A stretch of 64,000 nucleotides of DNA from Peterkaempfera bronchialis (GTDB taxonomy: Bacteria; Actinomycetota; Actinomycetes; Streptomycetales; Streptomycetaceae). The stretch covers positions 6,750,232 to 6,814,231 of the forward strand of contig NZ_CP031264.1 of NCBI RefSeq assembly GCF_003258605.2. Direction: 5' to 3'. The translations under genes were made by a program, and so were the position numbers. Shown here one piece after another: positions 1 to 9,524 of this stretch. Within the stretch, counting starts at the first letter, position 1, and every line of letters starts with the position of its first letter. A model generated the notes under the pieces. It saw nothing but the letters and a program-made list of their open reading frames with translations, made no database searches and was not told where the DNA came from.

Positions 1-149
1 GCGCGCACGATGCCCGTGTCGTCGCAGTAGACCGGGTGGCCGCCCGGTCCGGTGGCGCTGGTCCGGTGGACCACGACGATGTCGTCCCCGGACGGGTCCT
101 CGCCCGGCCCCGCCTGCTGGAAGATCAACTCGTATCGCTCGGTGGTCAC
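1..149 (-). CDS. Partial hypothetical protein (C-terminus outside window)
   Basis: The reading frame starts at a GTG (149) behind a strong GGAGGAG ribosome site and runs off the left edge. The visible 49 residues begin VTTERYELIFQQAGPGEDP and contain a His-Arg-Thr segment and a PVYCDDTG segment. No family is recognised from this fragment. It diverges from the SRPBCC gene at 305, so the two share a short promoter region. Confidence 0.55.
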   Translation of the reverse strand, partial: MTTERYELIFQQAGPGEDPSGDDIVVVHRTSATGPGGHPVYCDDTGIVR

Positions 150-304
150 GGTGTCTCCTCCTTCTGGGGGCCCTCGGCGCAGGATGCGGACGAAGTTCTC
201 ATACCCCCATGATGCGACTGGAGCCGAGCTCTCCTCCGGGGGTGTCGCCCCGCCCGCGCGGGGTAGCCGAACCCCTGGTGACCAGGGAGGAAAGGACCGA
301 GACC

Positions 305-715
305 GTGAGCGAGTACAAGGCGTCCCGGGCCATGGCCGCACCACCCGGGCAGGTCTTCGACGAGGCGTCCGACCCGCGGACCATGGAGCGGTGGCTGCCG
401 CGCGAACTGCATATCGAGGCGCAGCGGCCACCGGCGGTGACCGTGAGCCACGGGCCGGATGCGGAACGGGAACGGGCGCTGCTGCGGGTCGAGCGCGACC
501 GGCTGCGGCTGGAGTGGGGCACCCGCGACAGCGGGCGCTACGCGGGGTGGTTGCAGGTCACCGGAGGTGCGTCCGGCACCAGCGAGGTGACCGTGCACCT
601 GGCGTTCTCCGACCCCGCCACGGCCCCGCCCGCCTGGCAGGTCGAGACCGAGCTCCGGCAGAGCCTGGACCGGCTGGCGGATCAGGTCCGGCTGCGGACG
701 CGGCACCCGGCGTAG
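305..715 (+). CDS. SRPBCC (START/polyketide-cyclase-like) family protein
   Basis: This is a 136-residue protein of the small SRPBCC hydrophobic-pocket fold. The N-terminus (VSEYKASRAMAAPPGQVFDEASD) has the usual beta-strand then Ala-Pro-x-x-Val-Phe signature, and a long C-terminal amphipathic helix (ELRQSLDRLADQVRLR) closes the pocket. The GTG at 305 is chosen because it sits about 11 bases after AGGGAGGAAAG; an ATG at 209 would add 32 residues of poor composition. It converges on the methyltransferase at 717 with one base between the stops. The ligand is unknown, and nothing links it directly to the spore-pigment cyclases further right. Confidence 0.75.
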   Translation: MSEYKASRAMAAPPGQVFDEASDPRTMERWLPRELHIEAQRPPAVTVSHGPDAERERALLRVERDRLRLEWGTRDSGRYAGWLQVTGGASGTSEVTVHLAFSDPATAPPAWQVETELRQSLDRLADQVRLRTRHPA

Positions 716-716
716 C

Positions 717-1544
717 TCACTGCTTGCGCCCCACGCCCGCGTAGACCCAGAACTCGCGGGGGTTGTCGGGGAGTTCGTCCTCCGCGTCCGGGCGCCACAG
801 CGGCACATGCACCAGACCCGGCTCCACCAGGTCGAAACCGTCGAAGAGGCGCGCTATCCCGTCGCGCGACCGGGCGGTGACCGGAGAGGTGGCCTTGGAG
901 CGGTAGAGCTTGCCGACGGCGGCGGCGGTGTCCGGCCGGTCCTCGTCGGTGGCGTGGGTGAGCGCCAGCCAACTGCCCGCCGGGAGCGCGTCGCGGTACG
1001 CCGCCACCAGGTCGCCGGGCCGCTCCTCCTCGGTGATGAAGTGCAGGATGGTGATCATCAGCACCGCCACCGGCTGCTCGAAGTCGATCACCTCGCGCAC
1101 CTTGGGGGAGGCCAGGATGTCGGCCGGCCGCCGGATGTCCCCGTTGACGATGGCCGCCCCGGGGTTGTCCGCCAGCAGGGAGGCGCTGTGCGCCACCGCC
1201 ACCGGGTCGTTGTCCACGTACACCACCCGGGCGTCCGGCGCGGCGGCCTGGGCCACCTCATGCACATTGCCCTGGGTGGGTATGCCCGACCCGAGGTCCA
1301 GGAACTGGCGCACCCCGGCGTCCACCAGGAACCGCACCGCCCGCCCCAGGAACGCCCGGTTGGCCCGGGCCAGCGACCGCACCTGAGGGTCGATGGCGGT
1401 GAACGCGGCCAGCGCCTCCCGGTCGATGGCGAAGTTGTGCTCCCCGCCCAGCATCGCGTCATAGATCCGCGCCACGCTGGCCTTGCCGGGGTCCACACCC
1501 TCCGGCAGCAGCTCCTGCTTGGTCACCGTATCTCCCATCGTCAC
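717..1544 (-). CDS. SAM-dependent methyltransferase, DUF574 (Methyltransf_19) type
   Basis: The 275-residue protein matches the actinobacterial DUF574 methyltransferase family. It has the N-terminal VDPGKASVARIYDAMLGGEHNF signature (residues about 17-38), the SAM-binding motif FLDLGSGIPTQGNVHEVAQ (about 81-99) and an acidic residue at the end of the next strand (VVYVDNDPVAV). ILHFITEEE is the usual fourth motif. Members are abundant in Streptomyces and mostly have no assigned substrate. A GTG at 1544 and an ATG at 1538 are both possible starts, and neither has a clear ribosome site. It diverges from the phosphatase gene at 1630. Confidence 0.85.
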   Translation of the reverse strand: MTMGDTVTKQELLPEGVDPGKASVARIYDAMLGGEHNFAIDREALAAFTAIDPQVRSLARANRAFLGRAVRFLVDAGVRQFLDLGSGIPTQGNVHEVAQAAAPDARVVYVDNDPVAVAHSASLLADNPGAAIVNGDIRRPADILASPKVREVIDFEQPVAVLMITILHFITEEERPGDLVAAYRDALPAGSWLALTHATDEDRPDTAAAVGKLYRSKATSPVTARSRDGIARLFDGFDLVEPGLVHVPLWRPDAEDELPDNPREFWVYAGVGRKQ

Positions 1545-1629
1545 CAGTGGATTGACGGTCTATCATAGGATTCCAGACCGATCGGTGCGGGGGGACGGAG
1601 CCGGGAGTCCGCGACAGCGCGGGGGCTCC

Positions 1630-3048
1630 GTGCCGCCCATATACCCGCCGCAGTACGGCCTGTCGAAAGGCACCGCTCTGCTCGCCGAACCGCCCGGCCC
1701 CTCGGAGCAGCACCGCACCGCGACCCCGAGCGAACCGCCTCCTCTGGTCCCCCCTGCCCGCGTGCCCCACCACCGCCTGGCACCCACGGCGGCGGCCGTG
1801 CTCGGTTCCGTACTCGACCTCCACCTCACCGGCGGCCACCTGGTCGGCGCGGTGGCCCCCGAGTTCTGCGACGCGGCCTCGGTCTACCTGCTGGAACGCT
1901 GGCTCGCCGAGGACGCCGCCCCTCCGACCCCCGACGCCCCCGCCATCGAGGCCCGCCGCCTCGCCGTCCGGGTCGGCGCCGACGCCTCCGAGGACTGGGG
2001 TGGCATCTTCCCGATAGACGAAGTGGTGGTCTTCCCCCGGGACACCCCGTACGCCCGCGCGCTGGCCGACGGACGCCCCCAACTCCTCGGCGGCGTGGAC
2101 CCGCACACCGCCGACCGGCTCACCCGGTCCGGCCGTGGCGACACCCGGATCGACGGGCTGCTGCGAACCGCCTCCTTCCTGGTCGTCCCGCTGCTGCTGC
2201 GCGGCACGGCGGTGGGGTTCCTGGTCTGCACCCGAGGCCCCGGCGCCCGCTCCTTCGACCGGGTGGACATCGCCGCCGCCGAGACCCTGGCCGCCCGCGC
2301 CGCCATATCGCTCGACAACGCCCGCCTGTACGAGCGCGAGCGGCGCACCGCCCTCGCCATCCGCAACAGCCTGCTCCCCGCAGCGGCCACCTCGGCGCCC
2401 GGCTGCCGGGTCGCCCACGCCTACCAGCCGGCCGGCTCGGCCGGCGTCGTCGGCGGCGACTGGTTCGACGTCATGATCCGCCCCTCCGGCCGGGTCGGAC
2501 TGATCGTCGGCGACGCCATGGGCCACGGGCCCGAGGCCGCCGTCGCCATGATCCAGCTCCGCACCGCAGTCCGTACCCTGGCGGCCCTGGACACCGCCCC
2601 GCAGGAACTGCTGCGCCACCTGGACGCGCTGGCCGCCGACACCCCCGGCGCCTCCTTCGCCACCTGCCTGTACGCGGAGTGGGACCCCGCCGCCGGCCTC
2701 TGCACCCTCATCGGCGCCGGACACCCGCCGCCCTTGGTCCGGGTGGGCGGCGGTCGCACCTCCGTCGTCTCGCTCAGCGCCGGACTGCCGCTCGGGCTGG
2801 GCTCCTGGGCGGCCGAGCCCACCGTGCTCCCGATACGGGAACCGACGCTGCTGCTGCTCTACACCGACGGCCTGGTGGAGAGCCGCCACGAGGACATCGA
2901 CATCGGCATCCTCCGCCTGGCCCACCACCTCAACGCGGCCCGTGGCACCCCGCAGGCGATCTGCGACACCCTGCTGCGCCTCACCGCCGACCGCGCCCCC
3001 GCCGACGACCGCACCCTCCTCCTGGCCGAACTCTCCCCGCCCACCTGA
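1630..3048 (+). CDS. GAF domain - PP2C/SpoIIE serine phosphatase
   Basis: About 472 residues. The first half is GAF-like (RVGADASEDWGGIFPIDEVVVF to the SLDNARLYERER helix). The second half is a PP2C/SpoIIE phosphatase with VVGGDWFDVM, VGDAMGHGPEAAVAMIQLR and LYTDGLVESR, which carry the metal-binding aspartates. Proteins of this architecture usually dephosphorylate anti-sigma-factor antagonists in Streptomyces stress and development signalling. No HATPase kinase domain is appended here. The frame is open upstream to 1483, but that part overlaps the divergent methyltransferase, so the GTG at 1630 is used; a GTG at 1585 is an alternative. No cognate anti-sigma factor lies nearby. Confidence 0.85.
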   Translation: MPPIYPPQYGLSKGTALLAEPPGPSEQHRTATPSEPPPLVPPARVPHHRLAPTAAAVLGSVLDLHLTGGHLVGAVAPEFCDAASVYLLERWLAEDAAPPTPDAPAIEARRLAVRVGADASEDWGGIFPIDEVVVFPRDTPYARALADGRPQLLGGVDPHTADRLTRSGRGDTRIDGLLRTASFLVVPLLLRGTAVGFLVCTRGPGARSFDRVDIAAAETLAARAAISLDNARLYERERRTALAIRNSLLPAAATSAPGCRVAHAYQPAGSAGVVGGDWFDVMIRPSGRVGLIVGDAMGHGPEAAVAMIQLRTAVRTLAALDTAPQELLRHLDALAADTPGASFATCLYAEWDPAAGLCTLIGAGHPPPLVRVGGGRTSVVSLSAGLPLGLGSWAAEPTVLPIREPTLLLLYTDGLVESRHEDIDIGILRLAHHLNAARGTPQAICDTLLRLTADRAPADDRTLLLAELSPPT

Positions 3049-3176
3049 CCACCGCGCCCCGGGCCGGACAAGCCGACGGACTTCAGAGGCGATGGGGCCG
3101 ACCGAATGCGCCCGGCCGCGCCCGGCCGCTCGGGTCGGCGGCTTGGAGGGGTGGCCGGGCTGGTCGGGTTGCCAGA

Positions 3177-3363
3177 CCGTGTGCGTGAACCGGTGGGCGG
3201 GACCGCCGAATTGGCCCTGCCCCCCGACTGCCCGACTGCCCGACTGCCCGCCCGGGCCGGGGTGGGTCGGCTCGGGTCTGGCGTGTCGGTGTATGGCGGA
3301 GCGCCGTCCCCTGCAAGGCCGTGTGCGTGAACCGGTGGGCGGGACCGCCGAGTTGGCCCTGCC
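3177..3363. repeat. Two-copy 45-bp direct repeat in a gene-free gap
   Basis: Positions 3177-3221 and 3319-3363 are identical except for one base (A/G at repeat position 34). Between them, around 3222-3249, an 8-bp unit CCCGACTG is repeated three times. The whole gap from 3049 to 3471 lacks a convincing gene. It lies between two convergent genes, the phosphatase and the FAD hydroxylase. Confidence 0.8.
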
Positions 3364-3471
3364 TGCCCCGACCGGTGGTTCGGCCGGCCCGGGGCCGGTC
3401 GGGTCGGGGCGTGACGGACCGCCGCTCTGGCCGCGCTGGCCCTGGGCGGCGGTCCGGGTGGTGTGGGCGGG

Positions 3472-5100
3472 TCAGTCCAGGCCGAGTACCGAACGCAGCG
3501 CCTCGCCCAGCACCCGCTCCGGATCGGCCGCAGCCGAAGGCGAACGCCAGGCCACAAAGCCGTCGGGCCGCACCAGTACCGCCCCGTCCGCCGCCGTGCC
3601 GTGCAGTTCCGCCCAGTCCGCGCCCGGCTCCGGCGCCAGATCGTGGTCGGGGCCGCCGCCCACCAGGTAGCGGTCCAGCGGCACCCCCGCCGCCGAGGCC
3701 GCCCGAGCCCCCGCCTCGTGCCACGCCTGCCCGGTCGGCCCGCTCAGCAGCACCATGGACCGCTCGTACAGGTCGAGCGTGGAGAGCCGCGTCCCGTACC
3801 GGAAGCACCACTGGTGCGGCGCCCGGGTGCCCGGCTCACCGCTCTGCCGGAACCGCTCGGGCAGCACCGGCTCCGCCGGGTCGGCACCCACCAGCGCGCC
3901 CGAGGGGTACCGGTAGCCCAGCACCACCCCCAGCACATTGCCCCGCCGCCCGGTGCCCGGCGTCACGTCGTACCCGGGGTGCTGGTGCTCCGCCGACCGC
4001 GCCGACGCCCGCGCACTGGTGGCCACCGCCACCGGACGCCGCTCCGCCTCATAGCTGTCCAGCAGCCCCGGCCCCGCCCAGCCGCCCAGCACGGCGGCCA
4101 GCTTCCACGCCAGGTTGTGCGCGTCCTGGATCCCCGTGTTGGAGCCGAAGGCCCCGGTCGGCGACATCTCGTGCGCCGAGTCCCCGGCCAGGAAGACCCG
4201 CCCCCAGCCGTACCGCTCGGCGACCCGCTCGGCGGCGTGCCAGGGCGCCCGGCCGGTGATCTCCACCTCCATGTCCGGGATGCCCGCCGCCGCCCTGATG
4301 TGGCGGATGCAGCGCTCGTCGGTGAAGTCGTCCAGGGTCTCGCCACGGTCCGGATGCCACGGCATGTGGAAGACCCAGTCCGCCTCGTTGTCCACCGGCA
4401 GCAGCGCCCCCTCGCCCTCCGGGTCCGTCAGGTAGCAGACGATGAACCGCCGGTCGCCGACCGCGTCCGCCATCCGCTTGGCCCGGAAGGTGACCGAGAC
4501 ATTGTGGAAGAGGTCGCCCGGCCCCTCCTGCCCGATGCCCAGCCGCTCCCGTACCGGGCTGCGCGGCCCGTCGGCGGCCACCAGGTAGTCGGCGCGCACC
4601 GTACGCAGCTCCCCGCTGCGCCGGTCCTGGACCACCGCCGTCACCCCGTCGGCGTCCTGCTCGAAGGAGAGCAGCTCGGTACCGAACCGGACGTCGCCGC
4701 CCAGGTCGCGGGCGCATCGCAGCAGCACCGGCTCCAGGTCGTTCTGGCTGCACAGGCACCAGCCGCTGGGGGAGAACCGGGCCAGCGCGCCACCCGGGTC
4801 GATCTCCTTGAAGAGCCACTCCTGCGGGCCGCCGGTGAGCGTCCCGACCTGGAGGATGCCGTGGTTCTCGGCCAGCACCGACGCGGCCTCCCGGATCAGC
4901 GGCTCGGCGCCCGCCGTACGGAACAGCTCCATGGTGCGCACATTGTTGCCCCGCCCGCGCGGATGCACCGAGGTGCCCGAGTGCCGCTCCACCACCAGGT
5001 GCCGCACCCCGAGCCGGCCCAGGAAGAGGGAGGTGGACAGCCCCACCAGGGAACCGCCCACGATCAGGACCGGCACCCGGTCGTCGATCTTCGGATTCAT
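3472..5100 (-). CDS. whiE-ORFVIII: FAD-dependent polyketide hydroxylase of the spore-pigment cluster
   Basis: A 542-residue class A flavoprotein monooxygenase that should hydroxylate the aromatic polyketide intermediate using NAD(P)H and O2. The Rossmann motif VLIVGGSLVGLSTSLFL is at residues 11-27 with the ribose-binding Glu at 38. The DG motif (AADGPRSPVR) is near 175 and the second FAD motif, GDSAHEMSPTGAFGSNTG, near 306. The C-terminal thioredoxin-like domain is typical of RdmE/PgaE relatives. ATGs at 5103 and 5100 follow GGAG; 5100 gives the better spacing. Divergent orientation from the PKS operon is the arrangement of whiE ORFVIII in Streptomyces, which supports the assignment. Confidence 0.88.
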   Translation of the reverse strand: MNPKIDDRVPVLIVGGSLVGLSTSLFLGRLGVRHLVVERHSGTSVHPRGRGNNVRTMELFRTAGAEPLIREAASVLAENHGILQVGTLTGGPQEWLFKEIDPGGALARFSPSGWCLCSQNDLEPVLLRCARDLGGDVRFGTELLSFEQDADGVTAVVQDRRSGELRTVRADYLVAADGPRSPVRERLGIGQEGPGDLFHNVSVTFRAKRMADAVGDRRFIVCYLTDPEGEGALLPVDNEADWVFHMPWHPDRGETLDDFTDERCIRHIRAAAGIPDMEVEITGRAPWHAAERVAERYGWGRVFLAGDSAHEMSPTGAFGSNTGIQDAHNLAWKLAAVLGGWAGPGLLDSYEAERRPVAVATSARASARSAEHQHPGYDVTPGTGRRGNVLGVVLGYRYPSGALVGADPAEPVLPERFRQSGEPGTRAPHQWCFRYGTRLSTLDLYERSMVLLSGPTGQAWHEAGARAASAAGVPLDRYLVGGGPDHDLAPEPGADWAELHGTAADGAVLVRPDGFVAWRSPSAAADPERVLGEALRSVLGLD

Positions 5101-5331
5101 CATCACTCCAGGGAGCGTGCGGGGGGCGTCCGGGACACCGCATCCGGACCCGGGACGCATCGCCGCCGTCGGCGACGCCTTGCTTCTCCATGCCCGTTTC
5201 CCGACGGTCGGTCACGGTGTTCGCCCATATGGCCGCCGGGCGTCGCCGCAACCAGGACACGGGGTGACCATCGAATCCGGGCCGGGCGACGACCCGGCCC
5301 CCTACCGGCTTCCTCGAAGGGAACGTGCATC
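5101..5331. promoter_or_regulatory. Divergent promoter region of the spore-pigment cluster
   Basis: These 231 bp separate the start codons of the hydroxylase (minus) and the SchA/CurD gene (plus) and must hold both promoters. In S. coelicolor the equivalent whiE region has developmentally timed promoters, one of them sigma-F dependent. I could not pick out a convincing -10/-35 pair for either strand by eye. The ribosome site AAGGGA of the plus-strand gene is at 5317-5322. Confidence 0.5.
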
Positions 5332-6468
5332 ATGACCGCCCTGTCCGAAACCCAGGAGTCCCCGCCGTCCGCCGACCGTGACACCACCCGCCTGCGGGTG
5401 GTCCTGCTCTGCGATGTCAACGATGGCCAGCAGCAGCGCTTCCTCGACGCCTACGAGCAGATCCGCCACCAGGTGGCCGACATCCCCGGCCACATCAGCG
5501 ACCAGCTCTGCCAGTCCATCGAGGAGCCCACCAAGTGGCTCATCACCAGCGAGTGGGACAGCGCCTCCCGCTTCCTCTCCTGGGTGGACAGCGCCGAGCA
5601 CCGCGAACTGGTCAAGCCGCTGCACGGCTGTGTCCGCGACACCCGCTCGCTGCGCTTCGCCATCGCCCGGGAGACCCCCGAGCAGCCCGCCGGCCGGTCC
5701 AGGGCCGCCGCCGCCCAGGGCCGTCCCGCCGCTGCGGGACCGCAGCCCGGCGGACTGGTGCGCCATGCCCTCACCTTCACCGTCAAGCCCGGCAGCGAGC
5801 AGGACGTCGCCGAGATCCTGGCCGGCTACCGCTCGCCGCGCGCCCGGGTCGACGAGAACACCCGGCTGCTCCGCACCTCGCTCTTCATGCACGGCAACCG
5901 CGTGGTGCGGGCGGTGGAGGTGGAGGGCGACCTCGCCGCCGCGCTCCGCCATGTCGCCCAGCAGCCCGAGGTACGCGCCGTCGAAGAGGCCGTCAACCCC
6001 TACCTGGAGGAGCCCCGCGACTTCGCCGACCCGGCCTCCGTCCGCTCCTTCTTCGCCCGCGCCGCGCTGCCCGCCGCCCACCACGCCGAGGCGCCCGCCG
6101 CCGCCCACGGCGAGCTGCGCCGCCGCGCGCTGCTCTACCCGGTGCGCCGGGGCTGCGCCCAGGTCGCCGCCAAGCTGCTGGCCGGGCATGACGACCAGGC
6201 CGTGCAGGACCCGGCGAACCCGCTGGTCCGCTCCACCGTCTTCCAGCGCGACGACGTGCTGGTGCGGATGGTCGACCTGCGCGCGGACCTCCCCGAGGAT
6301 CCGGCCGTCGCCGCCGGTGTCGGCCGGGGCCCGGCCGCAGCGGAACTCACCCACCTGCTGGAGCCCGGCGAGGACCTGCTGCTCTCCACGGCGGACGGCC
6401 TGAAGCGCTTCCTCGCCGACTACGACCTGGCGCTGGTCACCGACCGCAGCTCGGCCCAGGAGTCCTGA
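5332..6468 (+). CDS. whiE-ORFI: SchA/CurD-like spore-pigment protein with N-terminal ABM domain
   Basis: A 378-residue protein whose residues about 20-112 look like an antibiotic-biosynthesis-monooxygenase (ferredoxin-like) domain (RLRVVLLCDVNDGQQQRFLD to SLRFAIA). Two SchA/CurD-type repeats follow at about 140-235 (GLVRHALTFTVKPGSEQ) and 258-355 (LRRRALLYPVRRGCAQ). SchA/CurD domains are named from the S. halstedii and S. curacoi spore-pigment clusters, and the role is unproven. The ATG at 5332 follows AAGGGA; a longer open frame upstream is antisense to the hydroxylase and is not coding. It begins the operon that continues through the PKS genes. Confidence 0.88.
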   Translation: MTALSETQESPPSADRDTTRLRVVLLCDVNDGQQQRFLDAYEQIRHQVADIPGHISDQLCQSIEEPTKWLITSEWDSASRFLSWVDSAEHRELVKPLHGCVRDTRSLRFAIARETPEQPAGRSRAAAAQGRPAAAGPQPGGLVRHALTFTVKPGSEQDVAEILAGYRSPRARVDENTRLLRTSLFMHGNRVVRAVEVEGDLAAALRHVAQQPEVRAVEEAVNPYLEEPRDFADPASVRSFFARAALPAAHHAEAPAAAHGELRRRALLYPVRRGCAQVAAKLLAGHDDQAVQDPANPLVRSTVFQRDDVLVRMVDLRADLPEDPAVAAGVGRGPAAAELTHLLEPGEDLLLSTADGLKRFLADYDLALVTDRSSAQES

Positions 6469-6531
6469 CCGCGCAGCCGACGCACCCCGTACGACCGCCA
6501 CCTGACCGACCGCCACCTGGAGGCAACGCCC

Positions 6532-6966
6532 ATGACCACCACACCACCACGCATCGTGGACCTGCACGAGATCGAGCCCAACCGCCGGCGCGGCGGTGAC
6601 CTGCGCGCCATGCTGACCCCCACCACCGTCGGAGCGACCAGCGGGTTCATGGGCGTGGCGATCGTGCAGCCCGGCGAGCGCATCGGAGAGCACTACCACC
6701 CCTATTCCGAGGAGTTCGTCCATGTCGTCTGCGGCGCCCTCGAAGTGGACCTGGACGGCGTCGCCTACCCCCTCGCCCCCGACCAGGGGCTGATGATCCC
6801 CCGCAATATGCGGCACCGCTTCCGCAATGTCGGCCGGGTGGAGGCCCGGATGGTCTTCCACCTCGGCCCGCTGGCGCCGCGCCCCGAACTCGGGCATGTG
6901 GACACCGAGGAGACCGAAGCCGCCGGGGCCGGCGGCCCGGCCTCCGCCGTGGAGGCCCGAGCGTGA
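6532..6966 (+). CDS. whiE-ORFII: Cupin-fold spore-pigment protein
   Basis: A 144-residue single-domain cupin. The first cupin motif, [21 protein letters not shown], supplies His54, His56 and a Glu at 60 or 61. The second motif, ending NMRHRF, supplies His95. Together these are a likely metal site. Homologues are ORFII of whiE-type clusters, thought to assist cyclisation or later tailoring. The ribosome site is GGAGG just before the ATG. Its stop overlaps the KS-alpha start by 4 bases (GTGA), so translation is probably coupled. Confidence 0.88.
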   Translation: MTTTPPRIVDLHEIEPNRRRGGDLRAMLTPTTVGATSGFMGVAIVQPGERIGEHYHPYSEEFVHVVCGALEVDLDGVAYPLAPDQGLMIPRNMRHRFRNVGRVEARMVFHLGPLAPRPELGHVDTEETEAAGAGGPASAVEARA

Positions 6967-8231
6967 CCCGGCGGGTTGCGGTCACCGGGCTGGGCGTCGT
7001 CGCTCCCGGGGGCGTGGGCGTGCCGGCGTTCTGGGACCTGCTCACCGCCGGGCGTACCGCGACCCGCGGTATCACGCTCTTCGACCCCGAGGGGTTCCGC
7101 TCCCGCATCGCCGCCGAGTGCGACTTCGACGCGGCGGCGTGCGGAGTGGACCGGCAGCGCGCCCGACGTGCCGACCGCTATGTGCAGTTCGCCCTGGCCG
7201 CCGCCGGTGAGGCGCTGCGCGACTCCGGGCTGGAGACCGCCCGCGAGGACCCGTGGCGGATCGGGGTCTCGCTGGGTACGGCGGTGGGCGGCACCACCCG
7301 GCTGGAGCACGACTATGTCGAGGTCTCCGGCTCCGGGCAGCGCTGGGGGGTGGACCACCTGCGGGCCGGACCCCATCTGCACCGGGCCTTCTCGCCCAGC
7401 GCACTCGCCTCCGAGGTGGCCGAGGACATGGGCGCCCACGGCCCGGTGCAGACCGTCTCCACCGGCTGCACCTCCGGCCTGGACGCCGTCGGCTACGCCT
7501 TCCACGCCATCGAGGAGGGAAAGGCCGATGTGATCCTGGCCGGTGCCTCCGACTCGCCGATCTCGCCGATCACGGTGGCCTGCTTCGACGCCATCAAGGC
7601 CACCTCCACCCGCAACGACGACCCGGCGCACGCCTCCCGGCCGTTCGACGCGGAGCGGGACGGCTTTGTGCTCGGCGAGGGAGCTGCGGTGCTGGTACTG
7701 GAGGAGCTGGAGCACGCCCGGCGGCGCGGCGCCCGCGTCCTCTGCGAGATCCGGGGCTTCGCCACCTTCGGCAACGCCTACCACATGACCGGGCTGACCC
7801 GGGAGGGCCTGGAGATGTCGCACGCCATCGACACCGCGCTGGCGGACGCCCGGATCGACCCGGGCGACATCGACTACGTCAACGCCCATGGCTCGGGCAC
7901 CCAGCAGAACGACCGCCATGAGACCGCCGCGGTCAAGCGGTCGCTGGGGGCGCACGCCTACGAGACCCCCATGAGCTCCATCAAGTCCATGGTGGGCCAC
8001 TCGCTGGGGGCGATCGGCGCGATCGAGCTGGCCGCCTGCACCCTGGCGCTGGCCCGGGGCGTCGTACCGCCCACCGCCAACTACGAGACCCCCGACCCCG
8101 AGTGCGACCTCGACTACGTGCCCCGTACGGCCCGCGAGGTGCCGCTGCGGACCGTGCTCTCGGTGGGCAGCGGGTTCGGCGGCTTCCAGTCGGCGGTGGT
8201 CCTGGACCGGGGCAATGGGAGGACAGCATGA
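6963..8231 (+). CDS. whiE-ORFIII: Type II PKS beta-ketoacyl synthase, KS-alpha
   Basis: The 422-residue ketosynthase makes the carbon chain of the spore pigment from malonyl-ACP. The catalytic Cys169 lies in [15 protein letters not shown]. The decarboxylation residues are His309 ([12 protein letters not shown]) and His346 ([15 protein letters not shown]), with Lys341 also present, so the active site is complete. The GTG start overlaps the cupin stop by 4 bases, and its own stop overlaps the KS-beta start by 4 bases, which favours equal production of the two heterodimer subunits. Confidence 0.96.
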   Translation: MTRRVAVTGLGVVAPGGVGVPAFWDLLTAGRTATRGITLFDPEGFRSRIAAECDFDAAACGVDRQRARRADRYVQFALAAAGEALRDSGLETAREDPWRIGVSLGTAVGGTTRLEHDYVEVSGSGQRWGVDHLRAGPHLHRAFSPSALASEVAEDMGAHGPVQTVSTGCTSGLDAVGYAFHAIEEGKADVILAGASDSPISPITVACFDAIKATSTRNDDPAHASRPFDAERDGFVLGEGAAVLVLEELEHARRRGARVLCEIRGFATFGNAYHMTGLTREGLEMSHAIDTALADARIDPGDIDYVNAHGSGTQQNDRHETAAVKRSLGAHAYETPMSSIKSMVGHSLGAIGAIELAACTLALARGVVPPTANYETPDPECDLDYVPRTAREVPLRTVLSVGSGFGGFQSAVVLDRGNGRTA

Positions 8232-9469
8232 GCAGCGAACGCCGCGCGGTGGTGACCGGCATCGGGGTGGTGGCCCCGAACGGCATCGGCGCCGACGCCT
8301 TCTGGAAGGCGACCCGGGAGGGCGTCGCGGTCCTGGACCGGGTCACCAGCGAGGGTTGCGAGGAACTGCCGCTGCGGGTGGCCGGCGAGGTACGCGGCTT
8401 CGACCCGCAGGAGGCGGTGGAGCCCCGGTTCGTCGTGCAGACCGACCGGTTCAGCCACTTCGCCATGGCCGCCGCCGACCTGGCGCTGGCCGACGCCGGA
8501 CTGGACACCCACGGCGGAGCGCCCTTCGACATCGGGGTGGTCACCGCAGCCGGCTCCGGCGGCGGTGAGTTCGGCCAGCGCGAGCTCCAGCAGCTGTGGG
8601 GCAAGGGACCCCGGTTCGTCGGCCCGTACCAGTCGATCGCCTGGTTCTACGCGGCCAGCACCGGTCAGATCTCCATCCGAGGCGGTTTCAAGGGGCCCTG
8701 CGGGGTGCTGGCCAATGACGAGGCCGGCGGCCTGGACGCCCTCGCGCACGCCCGCCGGGGCATCCGGCGCGGTGCGCGGGCGGTGGTGGTCGGCGCCGCC
8801 GAGGCTCCGCTGGCCCCGTACTCGGCCGTCTGCCAGCTCGGCTACGAGGAGCTGAGCCGGTCCGAGGACCCGGCCCGCGCCTACCTGCCGTTCACCGCCG
8901 ACGCCTGCGGGTTCGCCCCCGCCGAGGGCGGCGGGATGCTGGTGCTGGAGGAGGCGGCGGCGGCCCGCGAACGCGGCGCGACCGTCCGCGCCCTGGTCGC
9001 CGGGCACGCCGCCACCTTCACCGGGACCGACGGCTGGCAGCGGTCCCGCGACGGGCTGGCGCACGCCGTCCGGGCAGCCCTGGACGAGGCGGGCTGCGCG
9101 CCCGAGGAGGTCGACGTGGTCTTCGCCGACGCGCTCGGCGTCCCCGAGGCCGACCGCGCCGAGGCCCTGGCACTGGCCGATGTGCTCGGCCGGCGTGCCG
9201 CCCGCGTCCCGGTCACCGCGCCCAAGACCGGCATCGGCAGGGCGTACTGCGGCGGACCGGTGCTGGACGTGGCCGCCGCCGTACTGGCCATGGAGAGCGG
9301 GGTGGTGCCCCCCACGCCGAACGTCGTGGACATCTGCCACGACCTCGACCTGGTGACCCGCACCGCCCGTCCCGCCGAGCTGCGCACCGCCCTGGTGCTC
9401 AGCCGGGGACTGATGGGCTGCAACGCCGCACTCGTACTGCGTCGGGGCAGCGGCACCGACCGGCCGTGA
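8228..9469 (+). CDS. whiE-ORFIV: Type II PKS chain-length factor, KS-beta
   Basis: The 413-residue partner of KS-alpha controls chain length and carries no nucleophile. The segment aligned with the KS-alpha Cys motif reads [13 protein letters not shown], so position 165 is Glu. In most chain-length factors this position is a conserved Gln. The ATG at 8228 overlaps the KS-alpha stop (ATGA); the longer open frame upstream of it lies inside KS-alpha. The KGPCG segment before the motif is typical of chain-length factors. The heterodimer should act with the ACP encoded 55 bases downstream. Confidence 0.95.
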   Translation: MSSERRAVVTGIGVVAPNGIGADAFWKATREGVAVLDRVTSEGCEELPLRVAGEVRGFDPQEAVEPRFVVQTDRFSHFAMAAADLALADAGLDTHGGAPFDIGVVTAAGSGGGEFGQRELQQLWGKGPRFVGPYQSIAWFYAASTGQISIRGGFKGPCGVLANDEAGGLDALAHARRGIRRGARAVVVGAAEAPLAPYSAVCQLGYEELSRSEDPARAYLPFTADACGFAPAEGGGMLVLEEAAAARERGATVRALVAGHAATFTGTDGWQRSRDGLAHAVRAALDEAGCAPEEVDVVFADALGVPEADRAEALALADVLGRRAARVPVTAPKTGIGRAYCGGPVLDVAAAVLAMESGVVPPTPNVVDICHDLDLVTRTARPAELRTALVLSRGLMGCNAALVLRRGSGTDRP

Positions 9470-9524
9470 CCGGGGCGCCCGCGCCTCTGCCCAACGGCCG
9501 CCACCTGCGAAGGAGAACCCTCTG

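Noticed and set aside
717-972. Linking the DUF574 methyltransferase or the SRPBCC gene at 305 to the spore-pigment cluster
   Set aside because: The families fit polyketide chemistry only loosely. The phosphatase gene and a repeat-containing gap separate them from the cluster.
3463-5331. Very long plus-strand open frame upstream of the SchA/CurD gene
   Set aside because: It is antisense to the FAD hydroxylase, has no family similarity and is a GC-driven shadow. The real start is the ATG at 5332 with a ribosome site.
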